DNA of 64,000 nucleotides from assembly GCF_900101685.1 (NCBI RefSeq), contig NZ_FMZZ01000008.1, forward strand, positions 186,001 to 250,000, given 5' to 3'. Both the position numbers and the translations under genes were made by a program. The DNA is from Actinokineospora iranica (lineage in GTDB: Bacteria > Actinomycetota > Actinomycetes > Mycobacteriales > Pseudonocardiaceae). Position 1 is the first letter of the stretch, and each line of letters begins with the position of its first letter. The notes beneath the pieces are model-generated. The model was not told the origin of the DNA, ran no database searches, and was given only the letters and a program-made list of their open reading frames with translations. Positions 16,201 to 25,634 of this stretch are shown here, one piece after another.

Positions 16201-17385
16201 GTGGACTCACGTACTGGTTTCCCCGTGGTCGGGATGGTCGGCGGCGGGCAGCTCGCGCGGATGACGCACCAGGCCGCGGTCGCCCTCGGCCAGTCGCTGC
16301 ACGTGCTGGCGGTCAGCGCCGACGAGCCCGCTCCGCTCGTCTCGCCGAACGTGACCCTCGGGCACCACACCGACCTCGACGCGCTGCGCGGGTTCGCCGC
16401 GCGCTGCGACGTGCTCACCTTCGACCACGAGCACGTGCCCACCGCGCACCTGCGCGCGCTGGTCGCCGACGGCGTCAAGGTCCACCCCGGGCCGGACGCG
16501 CTGGTGCACGCCCAGGACAAGCTGGTCATGCGTGAGAAGCTGGCTGCTCTCGGACTGCCCGTCCCGGAGTTCGCCGCGATCACCGACGTCGCGGCGGCGG
16601 TGAAGTTCGGCGACGCGGTCGGCTGGCCGTTCGTGCTCAAGGCCGCGCGCGGCGGCTACGACGGCCGGGGCGTGTGGATGCTTTCCGGCCCGGAGGAAGC
16701 CGCGTCGCTGATTCCCGAGCTGCTGGCGGCAGGCACCCCGCTGCTTGCCGAGCGGAAGGTAGCGATGCGCCGTGAGCTGGCCGCGTTGGTCGCCCGGTCG
16801 CCATTCGGGCAGGGCGCGTGCTGGCCGGTAGTGGAGACCGTGCAGGAGGACGGCATCTGCGTGGAGGTGCTGGCCCCCGCCCCCGGGCTGTCGCGGGAAC
16901 TGGCCGACAGCGTCCAGGACCTGGCGCTGCGGGTGGCCACGGAACTCGACGTCGTGGGTGTGCTCGCTGTCGAGCTGTTCGAGACCGACGACGGCGTGGT
17001 CGTCAACGAACTCGCGATGCGGCCGCACAACTCCGGCCACTGGACCATCGAAGGCGCGCGCACCTCCCAGTTCGAGCAGCACCTGCGCGCCGTCTTGGAC
17101 TACCCGATGGGCGCGACCGACCCGGTGGCCCCCGCCGTCGTCATGGCCAACGTCCTCGGCGCGGCCGAGCCCCCCGCGATGGGCGCCGACGAGCGGCTGC
17201 ACCACCTGTTCGCCCGCTTCCGCGACGCGCACGTGCACTACTACGGCAAGCAGGAACGCCCCGGCCGCAAAATCGGCCACGTGACCTTCCTCGGCGACGA
17301 CATGGCCGAGGTCCGCAAACGCGCAGCCCTGGCAGCGCACTGGCTGTCCACCGGCGTCTGGCCGGACGGCCACGAGATCCACTAG
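16201..17385 (+). CDS. purK: N5-carboxyaminoimidazole ribonucleotide synthase
   Basis: ATP-grasp enzyme of de novo purine synthesis: AIR + bicarbonate + ATP to N5-CAIR. 394 residues from GTG 16201. Signatures: [11 protein letters not shown] at the start, [37 protein letters not shown] (ATP-binding loop), [28 protein letters not shown] (metal/ATP site; the central residues are the conserved acidic and Asn ligands) and NVLG. The product passes to PurE, encoded 10 bases downstream. Same position as Rv3276c. Confidence 0.5.
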   Translation: MDSRTGFPVVGMVGGGQLARMTHQAAVALGQSLHVLAVSADEPAPLVSPNVTLGHHTDLDALRGFAARCDVLTFDHEHVPTAHLRALVADGVKVHPGPDALVHAQDKLVMREKLAALGLPVPEFAAITDVAAAVKFGDAVGWPFVLKAARGGYDGRGVWMLSGPEEAASLIPELLAAGTPLLAERKVAMRRELAALVARSPFGQGACWPVVETVQEDGICVEVLAPAPGLSRELADSVQDLALRVATELDVVGVLAVELFETDDGVVVNELAMRPHNSGHWTIEGARTSQFEQHLRAVLDYPMGATDPVAPAVVMANVLGAAEPPAMGADERLHHLFARFRDAHVHYYGKQERPGRKIGHVTFLGDDMAEVRKRAALAAHWLSTGVWPDGHEIH

Positions 17386-17395
17386 GAGCGACCCC

Positions 17396-17896
17396 GTGTC
17401 TGACCCCACCCCCGCCGTCGGCGTGATCATGGGCAGCGACTCCGACTGGCCGGTCATGCGCCTCGCCGCGGAAGCCCTGACCGAGTTCGATGTCCCCCAC
17501 GAGGTCAGCGTCGTCTCGGCGCACCGGACCCCGCAGCGGATGCTCGACTACGCCACCACCGCCGCCGACCGCGGCATCCGCGTCATCATCGCGGGCGCTG
17601 GCGGAGCCGCCCACCTGCCCGGCATGGTCGCCTCAGCCACCGTCCTCCCCGTCATCGGCGTCCCAGTGCCCCTGAAATACCTCGACGGCATGGACTCGCT
17701 GCTCTCGATCGTCCAGATGCCCGCGGGCGTCCCGGTCGCGACCGTGTCGGTCGGCGGAGCCCGCAACGCGGGCCTGCTGGCGGTCCGCATCCTCGCGGCG
17801 GCGGACGAGGGCCTGCGCGCCCGGATGGCGGCTTTCCAGGCGGACCTGGAGACCCTGGTCCTGGAGAAGGACGCGGCCCTCCGCGCCACTCTCTGA
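17396..17896 (+). CDS. purE: N5-carboxyaminoimidazole ribonucleotide mutase
   Basis: Class I PurE, 166 residues, GTG start. It moves the carboxylate of N5-CAIR to C4, giving CAIR. Visible motifs: GSDSDWPVM near the N-terminus (phosphate binding), [11 protein letters not shown] with the catalytic histidine, and the [12 protein letters not shown] loop, all intact; the C-terminus is the usual single long helix. In operon with purK. Strand composition is noticeably C-rich. Confidence 0.5.
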   Translation: MSDPTPAVGVIMGSDSDWPVMRLAAEALTEFDVPHEVSVVSAHRTPQRMLDYATTAADRGIRVIIAGAGGAAHLPGMVASATVLPVIGVPVPLKYLDGMDSLLSIVQMPAGVPVATVSVGGARNAGLLAVRILAAADEGLRARMAAFQADLETLVLEKDAALRATL

Positions 17897-18183
<287 letters not shown>

Positions 18184-18245
18184 CGTTCGCCTTGCTGGGA
18201 TAAGCATGTCCGAGGCGGCTGACGATCAGCTGACTTCGGCCTGAC

Positions 18246-19964
18246 TCACGGTTTCATCTCGTAGGCGCCCGCGAGGTCCACCACTTGGCGCCACACGTGG
18301 TCGAACCGGGTGGTGTCGGTGACGGGCTTGCGGATGTGGGACAGGGCCCATCGCTGTTGGGGCAGGGTCGAGGACGGTTTGCCGTGGAGGGTGACCGCGT
18401 GCGCCGAGAAGTCGTGGGTGAGGGTGGCGAAGATCTGGTCGAGGAGCAGGGGGTCCAGGCCGGTCAGCTCTGCTTGTTCCAGGATGAGCTGGGCGTACAC
18501 GACCAGGGTGAACAGTTCGCCGAGGGTGAGGGTGAAGTCGAGGTCTTGCTGCTGCTCGGCCGATGGGGGCGCGGTTCGCAGCAGTTCGGCCAGGCCGTCG
18601 GCTTGGGTGGCGAACACGTCGACGTTCGGCACGTGCAGGAAGGTCCGGAATGGCTCCCGCCAGTCGTGGAAGCGGACGGCGCCGAGGCCGCGGGCGGGGC
18701 CCTGGCTGAAGAGGAACGCGTCGTCGGCGGGGTCTTGGCGGGTGGGGACGGGGGCGTGGTGGGTGGGGTTGAACAGGTACTGCGGCATGAACTTGAGGAT
18801 CAGCGCGAGGTTCACCGCGACTGTCCCCTCCAGCTTCGGCAGGCCGCGGACGTCGGTCGCCGCGATCGTCAGGTAGGTGTCGGCCTCGAAGCTCTTGGCG
18901 GCGACGACCTCGGTGAGCAGGCCGACGATCTTCTCCGCCTCGGTGGTCGCCTTCATCTTCGTGACCGGGTTGAACAGCAGGTACCGCCGGTCGTCGGGAC
19001 CGGCCGAGCGGACGTAGTCGATCGCCCGGTCGCAGAACAGCTTGGCCGCGACCAGCCGGGCGTAGGCCTCCACGAACTGCGCCCGCACGTGCGGGAAGTC
19101 GGTGACGCGCTTGCCGTAGAGGACGCGGTTGTGGGCGTGGGTGATCGCCTCGTAGCAGGCGTGCTCGGCGATGCCGATGCCGCCGAAGCACAGGTTGAAC
19201 TTGCCGATGTTGACCGTGTTCAGCGCCGCGTCGAACGCGGCCTGCCCGGTGTGCAGGATGTCCTCGGGGTCGACGGGGTAATCGTCCAGGTGGAACTCCG
19301 CGACGAAGATCTGGCTGGGCACGACGTTCCTGACCACGCGGTAGTTCTCGTGGCGGCTGTCGGCGACGAAGAAGACGTACCCGTCCGCGCCCTCGACACC
19401 GTCGATCCGGCCGAAGACCGACACCACGCCCGCCACATTGCCGTTGCCGATGTAGTACTTGCCCCCGTTGGCGCGGTAGCCGCCCGCGCCGTCCGGGGTG
19501 AGCACGAGGTCGGTGGCGTAGATGTCGGCCCCGTGCTCCTTCTCGGACAGTCCGAACGCGCACACGCCGCCGTCGTCGAGCAGGCGCGCGGCCCTGGTCC
19601 GGGCGGCGGCGTTCGCGCTCTGCCACACGGGGCCGAGCCCGAGGATGGTGACTTGCCACGGGTACCAGTAGCTCAGCCCGTAGAACCCCAGGATCTCTGA
19701 CAGGGCGGCGATGCGGGCGGTGTCCCAGCGCTTGTCGGCGCCTCGGCCCGCGTCGGCGGCCGGGGTCAGCAGGGTCGCGAACAGTTCCTCCCGCGCGGCG
19801 AACTCCAGGAAGTCCGCGTGGAACTCCTTCGAGTGGTACTTGGCCGTCAACGCCCGCTTGCCGCGCTGCTCGAACCAGTCGACGGTGGCCAGCAGCAGCC
19901 TGCGGGTCTCCGCGTCGAAGTGCCGGGGGTCGTAGTCGGCTGGGTTGAACAGCAGGGTCGACAT
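18246..19964 (-). CDS. Long acyl-CoA dehydrogenase-like flavoprotein
   Basis: 572-residue acyl-CoA dehydrogenase relative, ATG at 19964 with AAGGGAG upstream (larger frames extend into the promoter). It is longer than classic enzymes (about 380) because of an added C-terminal region (about 430-572). Features: CAFGLSEKEHGADIYATDL (FAD/substrate region), NGGKYYIGNGNVAGVVSVFG, GKRVTDFPHVRAQFVEAYARL and LPKLEGTVAVNLALIL, where the E of LEGT sits in the place of the catalytic base of IYEGT. Predicted to oxidise an acyl-CoA with FAD in the cytoplasm; substrate unknown. Divergent from fadE25, with a palindromic operator between. Confidence 0.5.
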   Translation of the reverse strand: MSTLLFNPADYDPRHFDAETRRLLLATVDWFEQRGKRALTAKYHSKEFHADFLEFAAREELFATLLTPAADAGRGADKRWDTARIAALSEILGFYGLSYWYPWQVTILGLGPVWQSANAAARTRAARLLDDGGVCAFGLSEKEHGADIYATDLVLTPDGAGGYRANGGKYYIGNGNVAGVVSVFGRIDGVEGADGYVFFVADSRHENYRVVRNVVPSQIFVAEFHLDDYPVDPEDILHTGQAAFDAALNTVNIGKFNLCFGGIGIAEHACYEAITHAHNRVLYGKRVTDFPHVRAQFVEAYARLVAAKLFCDRAIDYVRSAGPDDRRYLLFNPVTKMKATTEAEKIVGLLTEVVAAKSFEADTYLTIAATDVRGLPKLEGTVAVNLALILKFMPQYLFNPTHHAPVPTRQDPADDAFLFSQGPARGLGAVRFHDWREPFRTFLHVPNVDVFATQADGLAELLRTAPPSAEQQQDLDFTLTLGELFTLVVYAQLILEQAELTGLDPLLLDQIFATLTHDFSAHAVTLHGKPSSTLPQQRWALSHIRKPVTDTTRFDHVWRQVVDLAGAYEMKP

Positions 19965-20002
19965 GGACGGCTCCCTTGGCTCGCGGCGGCACGCACCCAT
20001 GC

Positions 20003-20023
20003 AGTAAGTTACTGGATAGTAAC
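20003..20023. promoter_or_regulatory. Palindromic operator upstream of the long acyl-CoA dehydrogenase
   Basis: AGTAAGTTACT (20003-20013) is an odd-centred palindrome. It overlaps a second inverted repeat, GTTACT-ggat-AGTAAC (20008-20023). It lies about 40 bases upstream of the minus-strand gene and 110 bases upstream of fadE25. The identical 11-base core, in reverse complement, lies before the SDR gene at 24.9 kb. The geometry resembles TetR-family operators of lipid metabolism. Confidence 0.5.
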
Positions 20024-20131
20024 GACGGGTGGAAGACGCGTTTGTGCAGGTGTGACAGAACACAAGGACATCCAAGTAAACGCGTACTAACATCGTGAGC
20101 GGATTTCGGGTGCGGACCAGGAGGCGACGAC

Positions 20132-21292
20132 GTGGACGCGGGCTTCGGGCTCTACCAGCTCGGCGATGAGCACAACGCCCTGCGCGAGGCCGTTCGAGCC
20201 CTCGCCGAGAAGGAGATCGCACCGCACGCGACCGAGGTCGACGAGCAGGAGCGCTACCCGGTCGAGGCACTGGAGGCGCTGAACAAGGCGGGCTTCAACG
20301 CCCCGCACATCCCCGACGCCTACGGCGGCCAGGGCGCGGACTCGATCGCGGGCAACATCGTCATCGAGGAGATCGCCCGGATCTGCGCGTCGTCGTCGCT
20401 GATCCCCGCCGTGAACAAGCTCGGCACGATGAACCTGATCCTCGGCGGCTCCGAGGACCTCAAGAAAAAGGTGCTGCCCTCCATCGCCGCGGGCGAGATG
20501 GCCTCCTACGCGCTGTCCGAACGGGAGGCGGGCTCCGACACCGCGTCCATGCGCACCCGCGCCCGCCACGATGGCGACACCTGGGTCGTCAACGGCACCA
20601 AGTGCTGGATCACCAACGCGGGCGTGTCCAGTTGGTACACCGTCATGGCCGTGACCGACCCGAACGCGGCCAAGCCCGCCGACGGCATCACCGCGTTCAT
20701 GGTCCACAAGGACGACCCGGGCTTCTCCATCGGCCCCAAGGAGCGCAAGCTCGGCATCAAGGGCTCCCCGACCCGCGAGATCTACTTCGAGAACTGCGTC
20801 ATCCCCGAGGACCGCGTCATCGGCGAGCCCGGCCAGGGCCTGCGCCTGGCGTTCCGCACCCTCGACCACACGCGCCACTCCATCGGCGCGCAGGCCCTCG
20901 GCATCGCCCAGGGCGCCTTCGACGCGACCGTCGCCTACGTCAAGGACCGCAAGCAGTTCGGCAAGGCCATCGCCGACTTCCAAGGCGTCCAGTTCATGAT
21001 CGCCGACATGGGCATGAAGATCGAGGCCGCCCGCCACCTCGTCTACGCCGCCGCGGCCAAGGTCGAACGCCACGAGCCGGACGCGTCCTTCGCCTCCAGC
21101 GCAGCCAAGACCTTCGCCTCCGACACCGCCATGCAGGTCACCACCGACGCCGTCCAACTCTTCGGCGGCGCCGGTTACACCCGCGACTTCCCCGTCGAAC
21201 GCATGATGCGCGACGCGAAGATCACCCAGATCTACGAGGGCACCAACCAGATCCAGCGCATGGTCATGGCCCGCCAACTGCTCAAGGGCTAG
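20132..21292 (+). CDS. fadE25: Acyl-CoA dehydrogenase, FadE25-like
   Basis: FAD-dependent acyl-CoA dehydrogenase of 386 residues, GTG start with AGGAGG upstream. Full standard fold: MASYALSEREAGSDTASM (FAD binding), WVVNGTKCWITNAGVSSWYT, KLGIKGSPTREIYFENC, YVKDRKQFGKAIADFQGVQF, TDAVQLFGGAGYTRDFPVER and IYEGTNQIQRMVMARQLL, whose glutamate is the catalytic base. The first step of beta-oxidation of short or branched acyl-CoA is predicted; synteny with Rv3274c supports the name. Codon use is strongly GC3 and C-rich, as expected for a highly expressed core gene. Confidence 0.5.
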   Translation: MDAGFGLYQLGDEHNALREAVRALAEKEIAPHATEVDEQERYPVEALEALNKAGFNAPHIPDAYGGQGADSIAGNIVIEEIARICASSSLIPAVNKLGTMNLILGGSEDLKKKVLPSIAAGEMASYALSEREAGSDTASMRTRARHDGDTWVVNGTKCWITNAGVSSWYTVMAVTDPNAAKPADGITAFMVHKDDPGFSIGPKERKLGIKGSPTREIYFENCVIPEDRVIGEPGQGLRLAFRTLDHTRHSIGAQALGIAQGAFDATVAYVKDRKQFGKAIADFQGVQFMIADMGMKIEAARHLVYAAAAKVERHEPDASFASSAAKTFASDTAMQVTTDAVQLFGGAGYTRDFPVERMMRDAKITQIYEGTNQIQRMVMARQLLKG

Positions 21293-21327
21293 CCCGTAGG
21301 GCCGATGTTCGAGCGGCGGCGGCGCGG

Positions 21328-21414
21328 GTGTCGGTGTCCGCGGTGGACAAGTACGGCTATTACGAGCGGTGGTTCACGCCCGCGGAGCTGGTCGAGTTCA
21401 TCCGGGAGTTGTGA
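21328..21414 (+). pseudogene. Possible 28-residue ORF or gene remnant
   Basis: A short frame opened by GTG at 21328 encodes an N-terminus followed by KYGYYERWFTPAELVEFIRE. The second part looks like genuine coding sequence (aromatic/acidic amphipathic helix, GC-rich third positions) and has a stop at 21414. There is no strong ribosome site. It may be the C-terminal remnant of a deleted gene or a real tiny protein. I do not recognise it. Confidence 0.5.
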
Positions 21415-21498
21415 AAACCCGTCCTCCATTGCGGACCGAAGCTGTCCTGAAGGGGTCCTAGAGTCGGTCGTAACGGAACACCGACGAAGGCGGAGATC

Positions 21499-22002
21499 AT
21501 GACCAGCACCGAGACCCTGACCGGCGAGCGCGCGGACCTGCTGCAGAGCCTGGGCAAGCACCGGCACTTCCTGCGGTTCACCGTCCGGGGCCTGACCGAC
21601 GACCAGGCGCGGCAGCGGACGACGGTCAGCCAGCTCACCCTCGGCGGGCTCATCAAGCATGTCGCGACCGTCGAGGCCGCGTGGGCCCGGTTCATCCAGG
21701 GCGGAGCCGAGTTGATGGAGAGCGGGTTCGGGGACTGGGAGGACCAGCACCGGATGAACGCCGACGAGACCCTGGCCGGACTGTTGGCCGACTACGAAGA
21801 GATCGCGCGGCGGACTGATGAGCTGGTCGCCGCCGTGGACCTCGACTCGGCGCATCCGCTGCCGGTCGCTCCCTGGTTCGAGCCGGGAGTGAGCTGGTCG
21901 GCGCGGCGGGTGCTGGTGCACATCATCGCCGAGACCGCGCAGCACGCGGGGCACGCGGACATCATCCGGGAAAGCCTGGACGGGCAGAAGTCGATGGGCT
22001 GA
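21499..22002 (+). CDS. DinB-family protein (DUF664-like)
   Basis: 167-residue four-helix-bundle protein, ATG at 21499 after GGCGGAGATC. DinB/DUF664 proteins often hold a metal through three histidines and many actinobacterial members act as mycothiol-dependent transferases. Visible candidate ligands: H in LIKHVATVEAAW and the HAGHADIIRESLDGQ pair near the C-terminus; WSARRVLVHIIAETAQHAGH is the family signature. Probable role in detoxification or thiol transfer, inferred from the family. Single gene between fadE25 and the oxidoreductase; the next start is 23 bases away. Confidence 0.5.
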   Translation: MTSTETLTGERADLLQSLGKHRHFLRFTVRGLTDDQARQRTTVSQLTLGGLIKHVATVEAAWARFIQGGAELMESGFGDWEDQHRMNADETLAGLLADYEEIARRTDELVAAVDLDSAHPLPVAPWFEPGVSWSARRVLVHIIAETAQHAGHADIIRESLDGQKSMG

Positions 22003-22025
22003 CGGGCGCGTGGCACAGTGGCCAC

Positions 22026-24080
22026 GTGGACGACAAGCGGCAGGAAGACGGCCCGGTGACCCGGTTCGGCTCCTGTGCGTTGTGTGAGGCAATCTGCGGG
22101 TTGGTTTTCGAGGTGGACGCGGGTCGGGTTTTGTCTGTCCGGGGTGACCGGCGAGACCCGCTTTCGCGGGGGCATCTGTGTCCGAAAGCCCTTGCGCTGC
22201 CTGATCTTCGGGCGACCGCGCTGCGCACGCCCCTCCGCAAGACCGGTGACGGTTGGGCGGCGATCTCCTGGGACGACGCGTTCGATCTGGTCGCCGGGCG
22301 GCTTGCGCGGGTGCGCAAGGAGCACGGGGCCGACGCGGTGGGGGTCTACCTGGGCAACCCCACGGTGCACAGCCTCGGCGCGATGACGCATGGCACCGCG
22401 TTCTTCCGCATGTTGCGCACCCGCAACCGGTTCTCGGCCACCTCGGTCGACCAGCTCCCGCACCATGTGGTCGCCAGCCTGCTCTACGGCCACCAGATGC
22501 TGCTGCCCGTCCCGGACATCGACCGCACCGACTACTTCCTTGTCGTCGGCGGCAATCCGATGGTCTCCAACGGCAGTCTGATGACCGTGCCGGACTTCGC
22601 CCGCCGCCGTCGCGCGTTGGCCGACCGGGGCGGGCGGATGGTGGTGTTCGACCCTCGCCGGACCGAGACCGCCACGTCCGCTGACGAGCACCACTTCGTC
22701 CGGCCGGGGACCGACGCGGCCGTGTTGCTCGCGATGGTGGGCGTGATCCTTGACGACGGACTCGCCACCCCGGCGTCCTATGTGGACGAGGTGGACGAGG
22801 TTCGCCGGGTTGTCCTGCGGTACCCGGTGGAGCGGGCGGCCGAAGTCAGCGGCGTGCCCGCCGAGGTGATCCGGCGGATCGCCTGGGAGTTCGCCGCCGC
22901 CCCCAGCGCCGCCGCCTACGGGCGCACCGGCGTGTCCACGCAGGCGCACGGAACCCTGTGCCAGTGGGCGATCCAGCTCCTCAACATCCTCACCGGCAAC
23001 CTCGACCGTCCCGGTGGCACGATGGTGACCCGGCCCGCCGTCGACCTGCTCAAGCTGGCCTCGCGGGGCGGTCGCGCGCGGTGGCGCAGCCGGGTGCGCG
23101 GGCTTCCCGAGTTCGCGCGGGAGTTCCCGGTGGCCGCGCTGGCGGAAGAGATCACCACGCCGGGCGCGGGCCGGATTCGGGCGATGGTGGTCTCGGCGGG
23201 AAACCCTGTTCTGTCCACTCCGGACGGGAATGGACTCGAAAAAGCCCTGCGCGAACTGGACTTTCTGGTCGCCATCGACTTCCGGATCAGCGAGACCGCC
23301 CGGCACGCGGACGTGATCCTGCCGCCGACCACCCCGCTCGAACGCGACCACTACGACATGGTCTTCCACGCCCTCGCCGTCCGGGACACCGCGCGGTTCT
23401 CGCCCGCGGTCCTGCCCAAGCCCGCCGACGCGCGGCACGACTGGGAGATCTTCCGCGAGCTGGGTTCGCGCTACCGCAAGCACTTCCGCGGCAATCGGCT
23501 CGCCGCGCTCGGCCTGCGGGTCAGCCCGACCCGCATCCTCGATCTGCTGCTGCGCCTGGGCCCGCGCCGGTTGTCGGTGCGGGCGCTGCGCCGCCATCCG
23601 CACGGCGTCGACCTCGGGCCGCTGACCCCCGCCCTGCCCCGGCGGCTGCGCACCCCGGGGAAGCGGATTCGCCTGGCGCCGCCCGAGTTGCGCGCGGCGG
23701 CGACCGAGGTCGAGGCCCCGCCCGGCCTGCTGCTCATCGGCCGCAGACACCTGCGCGCCAACAACTCCTGGATGAATGACATCCAGCGGCTGACGAAGGG
23801 CGCCCCTCGGCACCACCTGCTCATGCACCCCGACGACCTCGCCGAGCGCGGCATCGCCGACGGCGACCTCGTGCGCGTCGAGTCAGCGGCCGGGGCGGTC
23901 GAGGCGACCGCGCGGGCGACCGACGACGTCATGCGCGGCGTCGTCAGCCTCCCGCACGGCTACCGTGCGGCGAGCGCCAACGACCTCACCGATTCGGCCA
24001 TTGTGGACAGTGCGGCGGGAACCGCGGTCCTCAACGGCGTCCCGGTCACTGTCCAAGCTGCCGTTTCGCCGCCCGGATGA
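22026..24080 (+). CDS. Molybdopterin-dependent oxidoreductase (DMSO reductase superfamily)
   Basis: 684 residues, GTG start. The N-terminal Fe-S motif is C-x2-C-x3-C (SCALCEAICGL) followed by C about 27 residues on (HLCPKAL), so one 4Fe-4S cluster is expected. Then WDDAFDLVAGRL, VGVYLGNPTVHS, the molybdopterin-contact region VVGGNPMVSNGSL, VVFDPRRTETA, DVILPPTTPLERDHYD, and a C-terminal dinucleotide-binding beta barrel (about 560-684, RANNSWMNDIQRL, LVRVESAAGAVEATA). I see no Tat signal, so it is probably cytoplasmic. No subunit or cofactor genes are adjacent. A formate dehydrogenase-like or assimilatory role is possible; the substrate is unknown. The 3' end overlaps the convergent SDR gene by 35 bases. 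Confidence 0.5.
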   Translation: MDDKRQEDGPVTRFGSCALCEAICGLVFEVDAGRVLSVRGDRRDPLSRGHLCPKALALPDLRATALRTPLRKTGDGWAAISWDDAFDLVAGRLARVRKEHGADAVGVYLGNPTVHSLGAMTHGTAFFRMLRTRNRFSATSVDQLPHHVVASLLYGHQMLLPVPDIDRTDYFLVVGGNPMVSNGSLMTVPDFARRRRALADRGGRMVVFDPRRTETATSADEHHFVRPGTDAAVLLAMVGVILDDGLATPASYVDEVDEVRRVVLRYPVERAAEVSGVPAEVIRRIAWEFAAAPSAAAYGRTGVSTQAHGTLCQWAIQLLNILTGNLDRPGGTMVTRPAVDLLKLASRGGRARWRSRVRGLPEFAREFPVAALAEEITTPGAGRIRAMVVSAGNPVLSTPDGNGLEKALRELDFLVAIDFRISETARHADVILPPTTPLERDHYDMVFHALAVRDTARFSPAVLPKPADARHDWEIFRELGSRYRKHFRGNRLAALGLRVSPTRILDLLLRLGPRRLSVRALRRHPHGVDLGPLTPALPRRLRTPGKRIRLAPPELRAAATEVEAPPGLLLIGRRHLRANNSWMNDIQRLTKGAPRHHLLMHPDDLAERGIADGDLVRVESAAGAVEATARATDDVMRGVVSLPHGYRAASANDLTDSAIVDSAAGTAVLNGVPVTVQAAVSPPG

Positions 24081-24864
24081 CCAGCGGCTGGTACAGCGAG
24101 CCCAGGACGCGCGGCAGCGCGTCGATCGCGTAGGCGTCCGGCCCGACGAGGATGCGGGCCTTGTTCCGCTTGACCCCGTTGAGGATCGTGCGCGCCGCGG
24201 CCTTTGGGCTGGTCATCGCGACCTGGTCGATGGACTTGCTGAACTCGGCCGCATCCGCGGGGTTGGATGTGCGGCCGTTGCGGGCGATGTTGGTCTTGAT
24301 GCCGCCCGGGTGCACGCAGGAGACGCCGACATTGGTCCCCTCCAGCACCATTTCCTGTCGCAGCGCCTCGGTGAACCCGCGCACGGCGAACTTGGCGGCG
24401 TTGTAGGCGCTCTGCGTGGGCACGGCGATGAGGCCGAACACGCTGGAGACGTTCACCAGGTGTCCGTCGCCGGAGGCCACGAGGTGCGGCAGGAACGCGC
24501 GCGAACCGTGCACGACGCCCCAGAAGTCGATGTCCATGACCCAGCGCAACTCGTCGTCGGTCATCTCGCGGACGCTGCCCTTGAGCGCGACCCCCGCGTT
24601 GTTGACCACCAGGTCGACCTGGCCGAAGTCGGCGACTACCTGGTCGGCGTGGCTGTAGATGGCGTCGCGGTCGGCGACGTCGAGTCGGTAGGCGCGCAGC
24701 CGTTCGCCCGCGCTCGCGATGGCGGCGGTCTCGGAGAGCGCGGCATCGTCGATGTCCGACGCGGCGACCCGGGCCCCCTCGGCCAGCAGGCGCAGCACCA
24801 GCGCGCGCCCGATTCCGGAGCCCGCACCGGTCACCACGGCCACCTTGCCCGTGAACGACTTCAC
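24046..24864 (-). CDS. Short-chain dehydrogenase/reductase
   Basis: Classical NAD(P)-dependent SDR, 272 residues. GTG at 24864 chosen because GGAGG (24870-24874) is at ideal spacing; another GTG lies two codons upstream. Motifs: [10 protein letters not shown] (cofactor loop), ASDID after strand 2 (suggesting NAD preference), [13 protein letters not shown] (catalytic S) and YNAAKFAV (YxxxK). The C-terminal part is of the kind found in mycobacterial fatty-acid or steroid-type SDRs. Its promoter carries the palindrome at 24886-24915. Confidence 0.5.
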   Translation of the reverse strand: MKSFTGKVAVVTGAGSGIGRALVLRLLAEGARVAASDIDDAALSETAAIASAGERLRAYRLDVADRDAIYSHADQVVADFGQVDLVVNNAGVALKGSVREMTDDELRWVMDIDFWGVVHGSRAFLPHLVASGDGHLVNVSSVFGLIAVPTQSAYNAAKFAVRGFTEALRQEMVLEGTNVGVSCVHPGGIKTNIARNGRTSNPADAAEFSKSIDQVAMTSPKAAARTILNGVKRNKARILVGPDAYAIDALPRVLGSLYQPLVIRAAKRQLGQ

Positions 24865-24885
24865 AGCCACCTCCAAGCCTCGTTG

Positions 24886-24915
24886 CTTACCAGAGAGTAA
24901 CTTACTCTTGGTAAG
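24886..24915. promoter_or_regulatory. Extended palindromic operator upstream of the SDR gene
   Basis: Central perfect palindrome AGAGTAA-C-TTACTCT (24894-24908), flanked by CTTACC on the left and GGTAAG on the right, so the whole 30 bases form a nested, slightly imperfect dyad. The core AGTAACTTACT is the reverse complement of the core at 20003-20013. It sits 22 bases upstream of the SDR start, where it would cover the promoter. Likely binding site of a TetR-type repressor encoded elsewhere. Confidence 0.5.
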
Positions 24916-24920
24916 TTGAG

Positions 24921-25616
24921 TCAGGCAAGGACGTCGGCCGTGGTTCGCTCGGTCGTGCGACGCGCGTCGAGCCGGGCCGGGTCCGGGTTGCTGACCTGCA
25001 CGACCGACCCGCCGACCGCCAGCGGAGCCAGCAGGGCCGCGAGCACCCCGTCCGGCACGGTCCACTCGCGCGTGGACAGCACGCGCGCCCCCGCCGCCAG
25101 TCCCTGTCCCTTGGCGGCCGCGAGCGTCTCGTCCACGGTCATCCCGGCCAGCGCCAGGGTCGAGCCGGGCGCCGGGGCGCCGAAGAAGTCGTCGCCGAAC
25201 AGGCGGGCCTCGCCGACGAAGTCGAGCACCCCGCCGGTCGAGCCGCCCAGGTCGCGGCCCATCGGGTCCAGCGACACCGCCGCGACCGTGCCCTCGGCCG
25301 ACTCGCCGGGCGCCACGAAGGTCACCACCGCGTCGCCGGAGCCAGCGTCGTCCAAGCCGACGACGTGCGCCCCGGCCCACCACGCGCCCAGGAGCACGCC
25401 CGCCGTCTGCCAGTGCGCAGGCAGACGGACGGCGACCGGGGTGCCCGGTTCGACGTCGTGCTCTTCGACTAGCCAGTTCGCGGTCTTCGCTGCCCAGTTG
25501 GCGACAGTGGCGACCGACAGTTCGACTCGCGTGCCTGCCGCGTCGTCGTAGTGCGTGACAAGAGGCTTGGCGGAAGCGGACCGCAGGGGGCGCAAGAGGG
25601 CGTCGGTAAGGCTCAA
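24921..25616 (-). CDS. TIGR03089 family protein (Rv3268-like)
   Basis: 231-residue protein that resembles only the N-terminal part of acyl-AMP ligases: VTHYDDAAGTRVELSVATVANWAAKTANWL... then PGTPVAVRLPAHWQTAGVLLGAWWAGA. The ATP-binding and C-terminal domains are absent, so it should not be an active ligase. The start is TTG at 25616, with CCGGAG upstream. Conserved in the same place as Rv3268 next to LCP genes across mycolic-acid-type actinobacteria. Function unknown. The LCP gene upstream ends 18 bases before it. Confidence 0.5.
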   Translation of the reverse strand: MSLTDALLRPLRSASAKPLVTHYDDAAGTRVELSVATVANWAAKTANWLVEEHDVEPGTPVAVRLPAHWQTAGVLLGAWWAGAHVVGLDDAGSGDAVVTFVAPGESAEGTVAAVSLDPMGRDLGGSTGGVLDFVGEARLFGDDFFGAPAPGSTLALAGMTVDETLAAAKGQGLAAGARVLSTREWTVPDGVLAALLAPLAVGGSVVQVSNPDPARLDARRTTERTTADVLA

Positions 25617-25634
25617 CGGAACTCCGGTCAGTGG

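Noticed and set aside
21792-23828. Very long minus-strand frame opposite the molybdopterin oxidoreductase
   Set aside because: Composition is Arg/Gly/His-rich without domains; the plus strand has complete family motifs. A GC-rich shadow frame.
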